NCBI RefSeq assembly: GCF_014174155.1
Contig: NZ_JABEQM010000004.1
Location: forward strand, 248,001 to 312,000
Reading direction: 5' to 3'
DNA: 64,000 bases
DNA from: Gluconacetobacter tumulisoli
GTDB lineage: Bacteria; Pseudomonadota; Alphaproteobacteria; Acetobacterales; Acetobacteraceae
Part shown: positions 51,690 to 60,592 of the stretch, piece by piece
How positions within the stretch are numbered: the stretch's first letter is position 1
How the letters are laid out: each line of letters begins with the position of its first letter
Notes under the pieces: generated by a model
Database searches by the model: none
Seen by the model: only the letters and a program-made list of their open reading frames with translations
What the model was told of the DNA's origin: nothing
Position numbers and translations under genes: made by a program

Positions 51690-54600
51690 ATGAACAAGCG
51701 CATGCTGATCGACACGACCCACGCGGAAGAAACCCGCGTGGTCGTGATGGATGGTAACAGGCTCGAAGACTACGACGTCGAGGCATCCGCCAAGAAGCAG
51801 CTCAAGGGCAATATCTATCTCGCCAAGGTCATCCGGGTCGAACCCAGCCTGCAGGCCGCCTTCGTGGAGTATGGCGGAAACCGTCACGGTTTCCTTGCCT
51901 TCAGCGAGATCCATCCGGATTACTACCAGATCCCGGTTGCCGACCGCGAGAAGCTGCTGGCGCTGCAGGAAGAGGAAGCCCGCGCCGAGGAAGCCGCCCC
52001 CCAGGACGAGGAGGCCGACCCCGCGCCCCGCGACGCCGAGGGCGCGAATGGCGAGGACGAGGCCACAGACAGCGATGGCGAGCCCCTGCCCGAGACCGTC
52101 GGCGGCGAGACCGATACGGGGGACGAGGGCGTGGTCCAGCGACGGATCGCCCGCTTCCTGCGCAGCTACAAGATCCAGGAAGTCATCCGTCGCCGGCAGA
52201 TCCTGCTGGTGCAGGTCGTCAAGGAGGAGCGCGGCAACAAGGGCGCCGCGCTGACCACCTATGTCTCGCTGGCCGGGCGCTATTGCGTGCTGATGCCGAA
52301 CTCGCTGCGCGGCGGCGGCGTGTCGCGCAAGATCACCTCGGTCGCCGACCGGCGCCGGTTGAAGGACGTGATCGCGGAGCTGCAGATCCCGCGCGGCATG
52401 GCGATGATCGTCCGCACCGCCGGCGCCCAGCGTCCGCGCCCCGAAATCATGCGCGACTGCGAATATCTGCTGCGCCTGTGGGACGACATCCGCGACCATA
52501 CGCTCAATTCGATCGCCCCCGCGCTGATCTATGAAGAAGCCAGCCTGATCAAGCGCGCCATCCGCGACATCTATACCCGCGACGTGGGCGAAATCCTCGT
52601 CGACGGCGAGGCCGGATGGAAATCCGCGCGCGAATTCATGCGGATGCTGATGCCGCAGGGCGCGCAGAAGGTGAAATGCTGGCGCGACGGGCAGCCGCTC
52701 TTCTCGCATTTCAATGTCGAGGGCCTGCTGGATTCGATGCTGTCGCCGACGGTGCAGCTGCGCTCGGGCGGGTATCTGGTCATCAACCAGGCCGAGGCGC
52801 TGGTCGCCATCGACGTCAATTCGGGCCGCGCGACGCGCGAGCGCAATATCGAGGAAACGGCGCTTCGCACCAACCTCGAAGCCGCCGAGGAAGTAGCGCG
52901 GCAGTTGCGCCTGCGCGACCTGGCCGGCCTGATCGTCATCGACTTCATCGACATGGAGAGCCGCAAGCACAACGCGATGGTCGAGCGGCGGCTGAAGGAC
53001 GCGCTGCGTACCGATCGCGCGCGCATCCAGGTCGGCAATATCTCGCATTTCGGGCTGCTGGAGATGTCGCGCCAGCGGCTGCGCCCGTCGATCACGGAAT
53101 CGACCTTCACCCCCTGCCCGCACTGCCAGGGCACGGGCATCATCCGGGGGACCGAAAGCGCCGCGCTGCATGTGCTGCGCGCCGTCGAGGAAGAGGGCAC
53201 CCGCCGCCGCGCCGCCGAGATCACGGTGCATGTGGCCTCGGAAATCGCGCTGTATATCCTCAACAACAAGCGCGTCTGGCTGGATGAAATCGAGAAGCGC
53301 CACAAGATGCGCGTCGTCTTCACCCCCGATTCGACCTTGCTGCCGCCGCAATTGCGCATCGAACGCGTCCGCCCGCAGACTGAAAAGTTCGAGCCGGTAA
53401 CCCACCCCGCCCTGGACGCCCCCCTGGAGGAGGTCGAGACCGTCGCGGTGCCCGCACTGGTCCGCGAGATCCCGATCCAGGACGAGGCGCCTGCCCGGGC
53501 CGAGGCCGAAACCGCGGCACCCCCGACCGCAGCGGAGGAAAGCGACGACGGTACCGATCATCGCCGCCGCCGCCGCCGCCGTCGCCGGCGTCGTGGTGGC
53601 GCCGAGCACGGCGAGACCACGGTCCAGCAGCCGGCTGCCATCGGAGCACCCGAAGAGCCTGATGTCGCGGAGGCCGAGGAAGAGGAGAGCCCAGCCGCTG
53701 CGCCGGAGGTTGTCGCCAAGGTCCCCGTCGCCCGGGAAGAAGGCGGTCGCGAGCGCAATCGCCGTCGTCGCGACCGGCACGACCGCCGTCCCGTGACACC
53801 CGAGCTGGAGGCGCCCTATCGCGGCCCGACGCCGGCCAACCCGTTCGGCAATGGGATCATCGACATCTTCGACGTGATCGAGCAATCGACCGATACCGAC
53901 ATGATCCCGTCGGCGCCCGCCAAGGCCCCGGTGTCGGACGAGATCATCGATATCGCCGAGACGCTGGCCATTTCGGAACCCGAAGCGGTCCCCGAGGAGA
54001 AAGTGGTCGAGGCAGTGGCGGAAATCGTTACTGATGCCGACACGGTGGAGGCCGAGGTGCCGGCGGCCCCCGTCGAGGTCGAAATCGAGGCCGAGCCCGC
54101 GCCCAAGCGGACACCCCGCCGGCGCGCCACGGCACGCCCCCGCAAGGCCGCCGCAAAAGTCGAAACGGAAGCCCCTGCCCCGGTCGTCGCGGCCACGCCG
54201 GAAGCCGACGCCGAGATCGTCGTCGCGGAACCGGCAAAACCCGCACGACGCCGGGCAACGACGCGCAAGGCTGCGGCCAAGAGCACGGTGAAGACGCCGT
54301 CCAAGATCGCGGATGAGCCCGTCGCGGCAACCGAGGTCGAATCCGAGACACCGGTGGCAGAAGCACCGGTGACAGAAGCGGAGGAACCGAAGAAGCCGAC
54401 CCGCAAGCGCGCGCCCCGCGCCACGGCGACGCGGAAGGCGAAGTCGGCGGAACCGGCCGCGATCGCGGTGACCGAGGATGCGTCCCCCGCCGCCGAAGCA
54501 CCGGCGGCCGAGACGGTCGAAGCCCCCGCCAAGCCGCGCCGCACCCGCAAGGCACCGGCCCGCGCAAAGAAGGCCGAGCCTTTGGCGGAGGCTCCGATGG

Positions 54601-54701
54601 CGGCCGCGGCGCCGACCACCGAAGGTCCGGGGGTCCAGCCGATCGTGATCGACGACAGCGCCCCCGCCCCGGTCCGCAAGACCGGATGGTGGCGTCGCTG
54701 A
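51690..54701 (+). CDS. rne: Ribonuclease E/G
   Basis: Endoribonuclease for mRNA decay and rRNA/tRNA processing. 1003 residues. The N-terminal catalytic half has an S1 domain interrupted by an acidic insert (about 92-145, many Glu and Asp), as in alphaproteobacterial RNase E. Catalytic aspartates lie in VAIDVNSG (about 375) and VIDFIDM (about 415), and the zinc-link is CPHCQGTG (about 475). The C-terminal half is disordered: an Arg run RRRRRRRRRRR near 625-640, Glu/Ala/Pro repeats and several Lys/Arg patches (KKPTRKRAPRATATRKAK), probably RNA- and degradosome-binding. It ends KTGWWRR. Confidence 0.95.
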   Translation: MNKRMLIDTTHAEETRVVVMDGNRLEDYDVEASAKKQLKGNIYLAKVIRVEPSLQAAFVEYGGNRHGFLAFSEIHPDYYQIPVADREKLLALQEEEARAEEAAPQDEEADPAPRDAEGANGEDEATDSDGEPLPETVGGETDTGDEGVVQRRIARFLRSYKIQEVIRRRQILLVQVVKEERGNKGAALTTYVSLAGRYCVLMPNSLRGGGVSRKITSVADRRRLKDVIAELQIPRGMAMIVRTAGAQRPRPEIMRDCEYLLRLWDDIRDHTLNSIAPALIYEEASLIKRAIRDIYTRDVGEILVDGEAGWKSAREFMRMLMPQGAQKVKCWRDGQPLFSHFNVEGLLDSMLSPTVQLRSGGYLVINQAEALVAIDVNSGRATRERNIEETALRTNLEAAEEVARQLRLRDLAGLIVIDFIDMESRKHNAMVERRLKDALRTDRARIQVGNISHFGLLEMSRQRLRPSITESTFTPCPHCQGTGIIRGTESAALHVLRAVEEEGTRRRAAEITVHVASEIALYILNNKRVWLDEIEKRHKMRVVFTPDSTLLPPQLRIERVRPQTEKFEPVTHPALDAPLEEVETVAVPALVREIPIQDEAPARAEAETAAPPTAAEESDDGTDHRRRRRRRRRRRGGAEHGETTVQQPAAIGAPEEPDVAEAEEEESPAAAPEVVAKVPVAREEGGRERNRRRRDRHDRRPVTPELEAPYRGPTPANPFGNGIIDIFDVIEQSTDTDMIPSAPAKAPVSDEIIDIAETLAISEPEAVPEEKVVEAVAEIVTDADTVEAEVPAAPVEVEIEAEPAPKRTPRRRATARPRKAAAKVETEAPAPVVAATPEADAEIVVAEPAKPARRRATTRKAAAKSTVKTPSKIADEPVAATEVESETPVAEAPVTEAEEPKKPTRKRAPRATATRKAKSAEPAAIAVTEDASPAAEAPAAETVEAPAKPRRTRKAPARAKKAEPLAEAPMAAAAPTTEGPGVQPIVIDDSAPAPVRKTGWWRR

Positions 54702-54735
54702 TCCCTGGCCGGTTCTCCGGCCAAGGCCATTGATG

Positions 54736-54770
54736 AAAAGCCCCGCCTCCGGAAGGAAGCGGGGCTTTTT
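54736..54770 (+). terminator. Intrinsic terminator of rne
   Basis: Stem AAAGCCCCGC paired with GCGGGGCTTT plus a T run, 35 bases after the rne stop. A well-formed Rho-independent terminator. Confidence 0.9.
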
Positions 54771-54949
54771 CATTCCTCGATGGTCGCAGACGTCGCCACA
54801 CCGACGTCCGTAACCGTCCGGATCTGACATGCTGCAATGACGCGGATCATGCCTTCCCTGAGTGGCAATTGCGCCTGACAGGGCTTGCCGGGAGCGGAAA
54901 TTTCGAGCCTACACCGGCGATAACCGAAATTTCGTTGGCGTTGCAGCCA

Positions 54950-55050
54950 GTTGCGGCTTGCCGATCGCATGCACGGCACAAATTCTACGAACTGTATAAA
55001 ACAGATTGGCCAGCAGCAGCAGAAACATCGGGCCGTATCGGGTTGGCAGG
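54950..55050 (+). pseudogene. Worn IS66-type transposase fragment
   Basis: A stretch of about 35 codons reads AACRSHARHKFYELYKTDWP and AAAETSGRIGLAGK. This resembles the conserved HARRKFYEL...AEEALRRIxxLYxIE block of IS66-family TnpC transposases. No start, no flanking transposase sequence and no terminal repeats were found; downstream residues no longer resemble the family. The DNA here is less GC-rich than its surroundings. The rest of the 54771-55238 gap holds nothing I recognise. Confidence 0.5.
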
Positions 55051-55238
55051 GAAGGCAGAAGGCCGACTTAAGATACTCTTTGATCGATTATGGACCTTCA
55101 GAGCAAATTTGGTGCCTTCTCGCCCACTGCCAAATTCCGCCAGCCAATGCGGCCATTATAGGCCTCCGGATGAAACTGATGGGTGGCGAGGTCGCCCCCT
55201 CAAAAACCCGGGCGCCAGACATCTGGGCGCGATCCGCC

Positions 55239-56171
55239 CTACGCCATGTGGCGCGCCGAGAAAGACCTCACTTCGGCCATCAGCCAATTGCGGAACCGCA
55301 CGAATTGCGGCCGGTTCCAGCTGGTTTCCGGCGCGATGAGGTAATAGGCGCCGATGAAGACGTTGCGGAAGGCCTGGTCGGGCATCGTGACCTTGACCAG
55401 TGTCCCGTGTTCCAGATCGTCGGACACCAGAAAGATGTTGGCCAGGGAAATACCCTGGCCGTGCCGTGCGGCCGCCAGCGTGATGCTGGCGTGGCCCAGC
55501 CGGCCGAACGGAACGAAGCCGGTGGGGCTGACCATGTGGCCGGACAGGAAGATATGCCATTCCTGGCTGTCCTCGGCCTCGATCAACGGTTCGGCCAGAA
55601 GGTCGGCGAGCGTGCGGACCCGGGCCATTACCTCGGCAGCGAAGGCGGGGCTCGTCACCGGAAACATCGGCGGACGCGCAAGCTGGACCTTCTTGAAACC
55701 CGCAGGAAAGGACAGCAGTTCCTCATCGCGCAGATAGCGGATGTCGGCATGCAGGTCGTCGCGGTCGAAATCCGGAAAACGGTCGAACGGCCTGACCACC
55801 AGGTTGATCGATGGGTCGCTCCGCCGGAACGCCCCCACCCGTCCTGCCAGCCATAGCGACGCGAATCCCGATACGCAGCTGATCCGAATCGATGTGTCCA
55901 TCTGTGGCCGCAGCTTTTCGGTCGCGCGCGACAGGCTGTTCAGGGCCTCGGCAACGTCCTGGTGATAGGAATTGCCCTTGGGGGTCAGCGTGCCGCTGGC
56001 GCGATCGATCAGTGCGACACCGACCCAATCCTCCAGCGTGCGCAGATGCCGCCCGACGATCGTATGGCTGACGCCGAGATGCTCGGCCGCCTTGCGTACG
56101 CCGCCCGTGCGGCCATACGCATCGAAGGCACGCAGTGCCCCGAAGGGCGGAAGGGACAGCCTCTTCTTCAT
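55239..56171 (-). CDS. LysR-type transcriptional regulator, GcvA-like
   Basis: A 310-residue activator/repressor. The winged-helix domain is at 1-65 (PPFGALRAFDAYGRTGGVRKAAEHLGVSHTIVGRHLRTLE), with the effector domain from about 90 to 300. The opening LPPFGALRAFDA resembles the GcvA branch. ATG 56171 is chosen because it precedes the conserved HTH by the usual few residues; the frame upstream is AT-rich and unconserved. Divergent from the TonB receptor of the amidase cluster, so it probably controls that cluster in response to its substrate or a breakdown product. Confidence 0.88.
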   Translation of the reverse strand: MKKRLSLPPFGALRAFDAYGRTGGVRKAAEHLGVSHTIVGRHLRTLEDWVGVALIDRASGTLTPKGNSYHQDVAEALNSLSRATEKLRPQMDTSIRISCVSGFASLWLAGRVGAFRRSDPSINLVVRPFDRFPDFDRDDLHADIRYLRDEELLSFPAGFKKVQLARPPMFPVTSPAFAAEVMARVRTLADLLAEPLIEAEDSQEWHIFLSGHMVSPTGFVPFGRLGHASITLAAARHGQGISLANIFLVSDDLEHGTLVKVTMPDQAFRNVFIGAYYLIAPETSWNRPQFVRFRNWLMAEVRSFSARHMA

Positions 56172-56540
56172 CGACACCGGATCGGATCCATCGGAGTTCG
56201 TGCTGGAAACTTTAGGGTTCCCCGCCGGGCACTGTAAAGCGATTGGAAATTCCAGGTTCCCAGCCACGAACGGTCCGCCTTCCGACAACCGGCTCTCGGC
56301 GCACGTGCGCCACATGGAAACCAAAGGTTTCCAGTCGCGAATAAAAAGTCGCTTTCGAAACGTTTGCGGCAAGTGATATCGTTTATCGTAATGAAATAGA
56401 CATTTTCCAAATACACACATAATAAAATCAACTATTTAAATAAATAACGACGAGATCGTATATTATTATTTGATATTGACCGGAATACATCCAACCCCGG
56501 CCGGACGCACGGCCATCGGATCTGCCCCTGGAGGTCAACC
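56172..56540. other. AT-rich divergent promoter region
   Basis: 369 bases between the LysR gene and the TonB receptor. The part from about 56340 to 56490 is strikingly AT-rich against the rest of the window, with TTTAAATAAATAA and TATATTATTATTTGATATTG stretches. LysR binding sites and the receptor promoter are expected here. No gene and no clear Fur box seen. Confidence 0.5.
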
Positions 56541-58994
56541 ATGACGCGATCACCGACCCTTCCGCGACGAGCGCTCCTGATTTCCGGCACCTTCATCGCA
56601 TGCGCCAGCACCTGCCCGGCCTGGGCCGGGCCGCCGGCCCAGGCCGCCACGGCTACGCCGACACGACATGCCGCGACCCGGGCGCCCGTCGCTGCCTCTC
56701 GCCCTGTCCCCCGGCCGCAGCCGGCCTCCACCGGCGAGAGCATTTCCGTCACCGGCGGAATGTTCAGCGCCACCGGGGTCCGCAACACGACGCCCGGCGG
56801 CGGCATGATGCCGGTACAGACAGCGCCGAAATCACGCAGCGAGGTCACACGCGACTTCATCGCCAAGAAACCGTCGAACACCACCGTCCAGGCCATGTTG
56901 TCCAGCATGCCCGGGGTGGCCTATGCGCGGTCCGACCCGTACGGCCAGACCTCGCGCGGGATCGTGGTGCGCGGCCTGAACTACACTCAGGTCGGCTACC
57001 TGGTGGACGGCATTCCGCTGACGGACGGCGTCTATCTCAGTCCCGATGCCATCGGCGGCAGCCCGGACATGGAAAACGTGCCCTCGGTGGCGCTGACGCA
57101 GGGATCGCCGGACATCAGCAGCCCCGCCTATTACTCCGTGGGTGCCGAAATCCGCACGACGCTGCGCGACCCGGCGCAGAAATTCGGCGGTCTGCTGGAA
57201 TCCAGCTACGGCACATGGAACATGAAGAAGGAATTCGCACGGATCGATACGGGCGAAATCGGACATACCGGCATCCGCGCCTTCATGTCCTATTCCTGGA
57301 GCTACAACCAGTTCTGGCAGACGCCCGGATCGCTGACCCGTCACCATGTCGACGCCAAGGCAGTCAAGGAATGGGGCGATGGAAACAGCGCCGGCCTGAA
57401 CTTCCTGTGGGGCAGTTACGCGTCCAGCGGCATCAACGCCAACGGATCGGCCACGCCGACCAAGGCAGCGTTCGAGGCCCTGGGCACGTCCTCGCTCTAT
57501 TACAACCCGACCTATACGCCTGGCGTCGGCAGCTATTACCAATTGGCACGTCTGCGCAACGACGTGCTGGCCATCACCGCGCCGATGCATTTCAACCTGG
57601 GCAGCGGCCTGAAACTGTCGATGACACCCTATTTCATCAGTTGGGACAAATGGACCAACTATGGTGAAACCATAAGCCAGAACAACAGCTATTACGGAAC
57701 CCAACTGGCCGGCCCCCTGAACCTGCCCGACGTCGCGGCCAACGGCCGGCAGACGGTCGAGGTCGTCGACCCGCAGCATCAGCGCACGCTCAGCCTGATG
57801 GCCGACCTGGCTTGGACCCGGGGCAACAACACGCTGCGCGGCGGCTATTGGTACGCCTATCTGGACATGCCCGAACGCGCGAACTACGCGGCGACCAGCG
57901 CGCAGGGCCTGCCGGCAAACGCGTGGGGACGGTACGGCGTCACGACAGCGGACGGACAGGTGATGTCGGGCTGGGACATCGTGTTCCGCCAGCAGACGAA
58001 CGCGCTGTTCATCGAGGATACCTACACCGCGTTCGGCAACCGACTGAAGCTGAACGCCGGCTTCAAGGAAGTGATGATCCAGCGCTGGGTCAGCAACCTG
58101 ATCCCCGGGGCAGCGACCTACAAGAACGGCGCGAACTATGCCGAACCGCTGCCGCAGGTCTCGGCCAGTTTCGACATCACCCCGAACGACCAGATCTACG
58201 TCAACGGGACGACCAGCTTCAAGGCGCCCGACCGCAGCGAAGCCTATATCGACATTTATGACGCGGCGTCGCCCATTCCGATCCAGGGCCATCCGCAGAA
58301 CATGAAGGCCGAATACGCCATCGGCGAGGAACTGGGATACCGCCACAACGGGCTGGTGCATGTGTCCGCGGCGCTGTTCAACTACAACATGGTGAATCAC
58401 GACGTGCTGTCGACCGCATTCGTCGGCGGGTCGCTGGTGACGGCGCCGATCATCCTGGGGGGCCAGACGATCCGCGGCGCCCAGCTGGAGGTCGGGCTGC
58501 GGCCATGGCATCATTTCAGCCCCTATGCCTCGGGGTCCTATGTCCATGCGACCACCGACAATGATTTCAAGGTGGGAAACGACGTACTGCCGACGGCGGG
58601 CAAGATCGCAGTGAACACACCGACCTTCACGGGCGCGATCGGCCTGGCCTATGACGACGGGACCTATTTCGGGAACTTCAACCTGAACTATATCGGCCGC
58701 CGCTACAGCACTTTCATGAATGACGAAAGCATGCCGGGATACCTGACGTCGGATATCACGCTGGGGTATCGCATGCGGAACGTCCATGTCGGCAACACCG
58801 CGCTCTATCGTCCGCAGATCCAGTTGAACCTGATGAATGTCGGCAACAACATCTATTATGCCCAGGCGGCCGGCCTGACATCCAACGCGCGGACCATGCA
58901 GGGCCTGCACGGCACCACCATCGCCGGCAAAAGCCCGACCTACCAGATCGGCGGCGGCTTCGCGATCGCGGGCGCCATCACCGTCGGGTTCTGA
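56541..58994 (+). CDS. TonB-dependent receptor of the amidase cluster
   Basis: Outer-membrane receptor, 817 residues. Signal peptide to about residue 30 (cleavage near AWAGPPA), then a Pro/Ala/Thr-rich linker and the TonB-box-like ESISVTGG. Plug segments are VQAMLSSMPGVAYARSD, RGIVVRGLNYTQVGYLVDGIPL and VALTQGSPDISSPAYYSVGAEI; the latter lacks the usual GxxxxxYGxGAxGGxIN wording and is diverged. The barrel ends in GAITVGF. First gene of a rightward set with a 32-codon ORF, an amidase, a symporter and a small membrane protein; likely imports their common substrate. Confidence 0.9.
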   Translation: MTRSPTLPRRALLISGTFIACASTCPAWAGPPAQAATATPTRHAATRAPVAASRPVPRPQPASTGESISVTGGMFSATGVRNTTPGGGMMPVQTAPKSRSEVTRDFIAKKPSNTTVQAMLSSMPGVAYARSDPYGQTSRGIVVRGLNYTQVGYLVDGIPLTDGVYLSPDAIGGSPDMENVPSVALTQGSPDISSPAYYSVGAEIRTTLRDPAQKFGGLLESSYGTWNMKKEFARIDTGEIGHTGIRAFMSYSWSYNQFWQTPGSLTRHHVDAKAVKEWGDGNSAGLNFLWGSYASSGINANGSATPTKAAFEALGTSSLYYNPTYTPGVGSYYQLARLRNDVLAITAPMHFNLGSGLKLSMTPYFISWDKWTNYGETISQNNSYYGTQLAGPLNLPDVAANGRQTVEVVDPQHQRTLSLMADLAWTRGNNTLRGGYWYAYLDMPERANYAATSAQGLPANAWGRYGVTTADGQVMSGWDIVFRQQTNALFIEDTYTAFGNRLKLNAGFKEVMIQRWVSNLIPGAATYKNGANYAEPLPQVSASFDITPNDQIYVNGTTSFKAPDRSEAYIDIYDAASPIPIQGHPQNMKAEYAIGEELGYRHNGLVHVSAALFNYNMVNHDVLSTAFVGGSLVTAPIILGGQTIRGAQLEVGLRPWHHFSPYASGSYVHATTDNDFKVGNDVLPTAGKIAVNTPTFTGAIGLAYDDGTYFGNFNLNYIGRRYSTFMNDESMPGYLTSDITLGYRMRNVHVGNTALYRPQIQLNLMNVGNNIYYAQAAGLTSNARTMQGLHGTTIAGKSPTYQIGGGFAIAGAITVGF

Positions 58995-59047
58995 ACGCAC
59001 GCAGACCGCCCCGCCGCAGCATGACACGACCAGGAAATCTCCAGACC

Positions 59048-59146
59048 ATGACGGACGATATCACCATGACGCAGAATCGGAACGGGATCGATCCCATCAT
59101 CCCCCGGCGCAATGCCCTCGATCACTGCCTGGAGGACCTGGCGTAA
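59048..59146 (+). CDS. 32-residue ORF coupled to the amidase
   Basis: ATG 59048 opens 32 codons ending CLEDLA, with the stop TAA sharing its last A with the amidase ATG (TAATG). The peptide is polar and has no motif. The stop/start overlap and the lack of other space suggest real translation and coupling. Some AtzE-type amidases have a small partner (AtzG) in this position, but those are about twice as long and I see no clear similarity. An ATG at 59066 is an alternative start. Confidence 0.45.
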   Translation: MTDDITMTQNRNGIDPIIPRRNALDHCLEDLA

Positions 59147-60561
59147 TGACCGATCTCTGCGATTTCGACGCGACCGCGCTGCTGGCGTTGTACGCGGTGG
59201 GCGACGTTTCCCCCGTCGACGTGACGCGCGCCGTGCTGGACCGCGCGGCGGCGATGCGCGACGTGTTGAATCCGTTCGTTCGGATCGACGCCGAGGACGC
59301 CCTGATGGCGGCCGAAATCTCGGAACGGGCGTGGCGGGCCGGCCTGCCCACCCGGCCGCTGGAGGGAATTCCGGTTTCTATCAAGGATACTGCGATGACC
59401 CGCGGCTGGGTCCTGGGACGGGGGTCGCGCCTGTCGATCGGCCAGCCGGCAGCGACCGAGGACGCGCCGGCGGTGGCGCGCCTGCGGGCGGCCGGGGCCG
59501 TCATCTATGCCTGCACCACGACGTGCGAAGGCGGATGGAAGGCCGTGACCGACAGTCCGCTGACCGGCATCACCCGCAACGCCCACGATCCGGCGGTCTC
59601 CCCCGGCGGCAGCAGCGGCGGGGCCGGGGCGGCCATCGCGTCGGGCTGCGGTCCGCTGGCGCTGGGCAGCGACGGCGGCGGATCCGTGCGCGTGCCCGCC
59701 AGCTTCAGCGGCATCTTCGGCATGAAGGCGACGTTCGCCCGCGTTCCGCAATGGCCGGTCGGCCCGCATTATTCGGACATGTCGCATTACGGCCCCATGA
59801 CGCGCTCGGTCGCCGACGCCGCGCTGATGCTGTCGGTCATGGAAGGCTACGATCCCAAGGACCCTTACAGTTTCCCCCCTGCCCCGCCGGGCGCGTTCCA
59901 GGCCGGGCCGCTGCCGCTGTCCGGCCTGCGCATCGGCGTGGCGGAAACGTACGGCTTCCTGCCCGTGGATCCGGAAATCCGCGCCGTCTTCCGCCGCAGC
60001 GTCGCAATCGCCGAGCAGGCGGGTGCGATCCTGGTCCCGGTTCCGGATTTCGAGGATTGGCGCCCCACGTACCGCACGCTGTGGCAGGCCGGGGCCTGGC
60101 AGGCGCTGCGCCGCCTGCCGGCCGACCGGATCGGCCTGGTCGACCCCGAATTCCTGGCCGAAGCGCAGAAAGGCCAGACGATCGCCACGGGCGACCTGGT
60201 CGACGCGCAGATGCGCCGCATCGTCTACCGGCAGGAGGCCGGCCGCCTGCACGGATCGGTCGACGTCGTGCTGTCGCCGACGGTGTCGGTCCTGCCGTTC
60301 GAGGCCGGAAAGACCGTCCCCGACGCGTCCTGGCCCGACTGGCTGGAATGGGGCGGCTTCGCGTTCCTGTACAACATGACCGGGCAGCCTGCCGCCTCGA
60401 TCCCCGCCGGGTTCTCGGCCGGGGGGCTGCCGATCGGGATACAGGTGGCCGGGCGGCTGCAGGACGACGTGACGGTGATGCGGGTCTGCCAGAGCCTTGA
60501 AGGCCTGCTGACCGAAGGACGCAGCATCCCGTCCCGCGTCGTCGGCAGGCTGGCGGCATGA
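59146..60561 (+). CDS. Amidase-signature hydrolase (AtzE-like)
   Basis: Cytoplasmic amidase, 471 residues. The Ser-cisSer-Lys triad is visible: lysine in PVSIKDTAMT, cis-serine in SPGGSSGGAGAA and nucleophile in GGSVRVPASFSG. The family signature GSDGGGSVRVPASFSGIFGMK is intact. The C-terminal part reads PAASIPAGFSAGGLPIGIQVAG. It resembles the AtzE/GatA branch, but no gatB or gatC is nearby, so it is a catabolic amidase. Substrate unknown. GGAGG at 59131 is its ribosome site. Between the receptor and a sodium:solute symporter. Confidence 0.9.
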   Translation: MTDLCDFDATALLALYAVGDVSPVDVTRAVLDRAAAMRDVLNPFVRIDAEDALMAAEISERAWRAGLPTRPLEGIPVSIKDTAMTRGWVLGRGSRLSIGQPAATEDAPAVARLRAAGAVIYACTTTCEGGWKAVTDSPLTGITRNAHDPAVSPGGSSGGAGAAIASGCGPLALGSDGGGSVRVPASFSGIFGMKATFARVPQWPVGPHYSDMSHYGPMTRSVADAALMLSVMEGYDPKDPYSFPPAPPGAFQAGPLPLSGLRIGVAETYGFLPVDPEIRAVFRRSVAIAEQAGAILVPVPDFEDWRPTYRTLWQAGAWQALRRLPADRIGLVDPEFLAEAQKGQTIATGDLVDAQMRRIVYRQEAGRLHGSVDVVLSPTVSVLPFEAGKTVPDASWPDWLEWGGFAFLYNMTGQPAASIPAGFSAGGLPIGIQVAGRLQDDVTVMRVCQSLEGLLTEGRSIPSRVVGRLAA

Positions 60562-60592
60562 CCGCCCCCGGACCAATGGAGGGACGCAGCCG

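Noticed and set aside
51582-54830. A 1082-codon open frame antisense to RNase E
   Set aside because: It is a codon-bias shadow of rne in GC-rich DNA. The protein is Gly/Arg/Asp-rich with no family, and rne has unmistakable catalytic motifs.
56832-59027. A 731-codon open frame antisense to the TonB receptor
   Set aside because: Shadow of the receptor; no ribosome site, no motif.
59048-59146. AtzG-type subunit call for the 32-codon ORF
   Set aside because: Position fits, but length is half the family's and no sequence similarity could be recognised; kept as an unknown small ORF.
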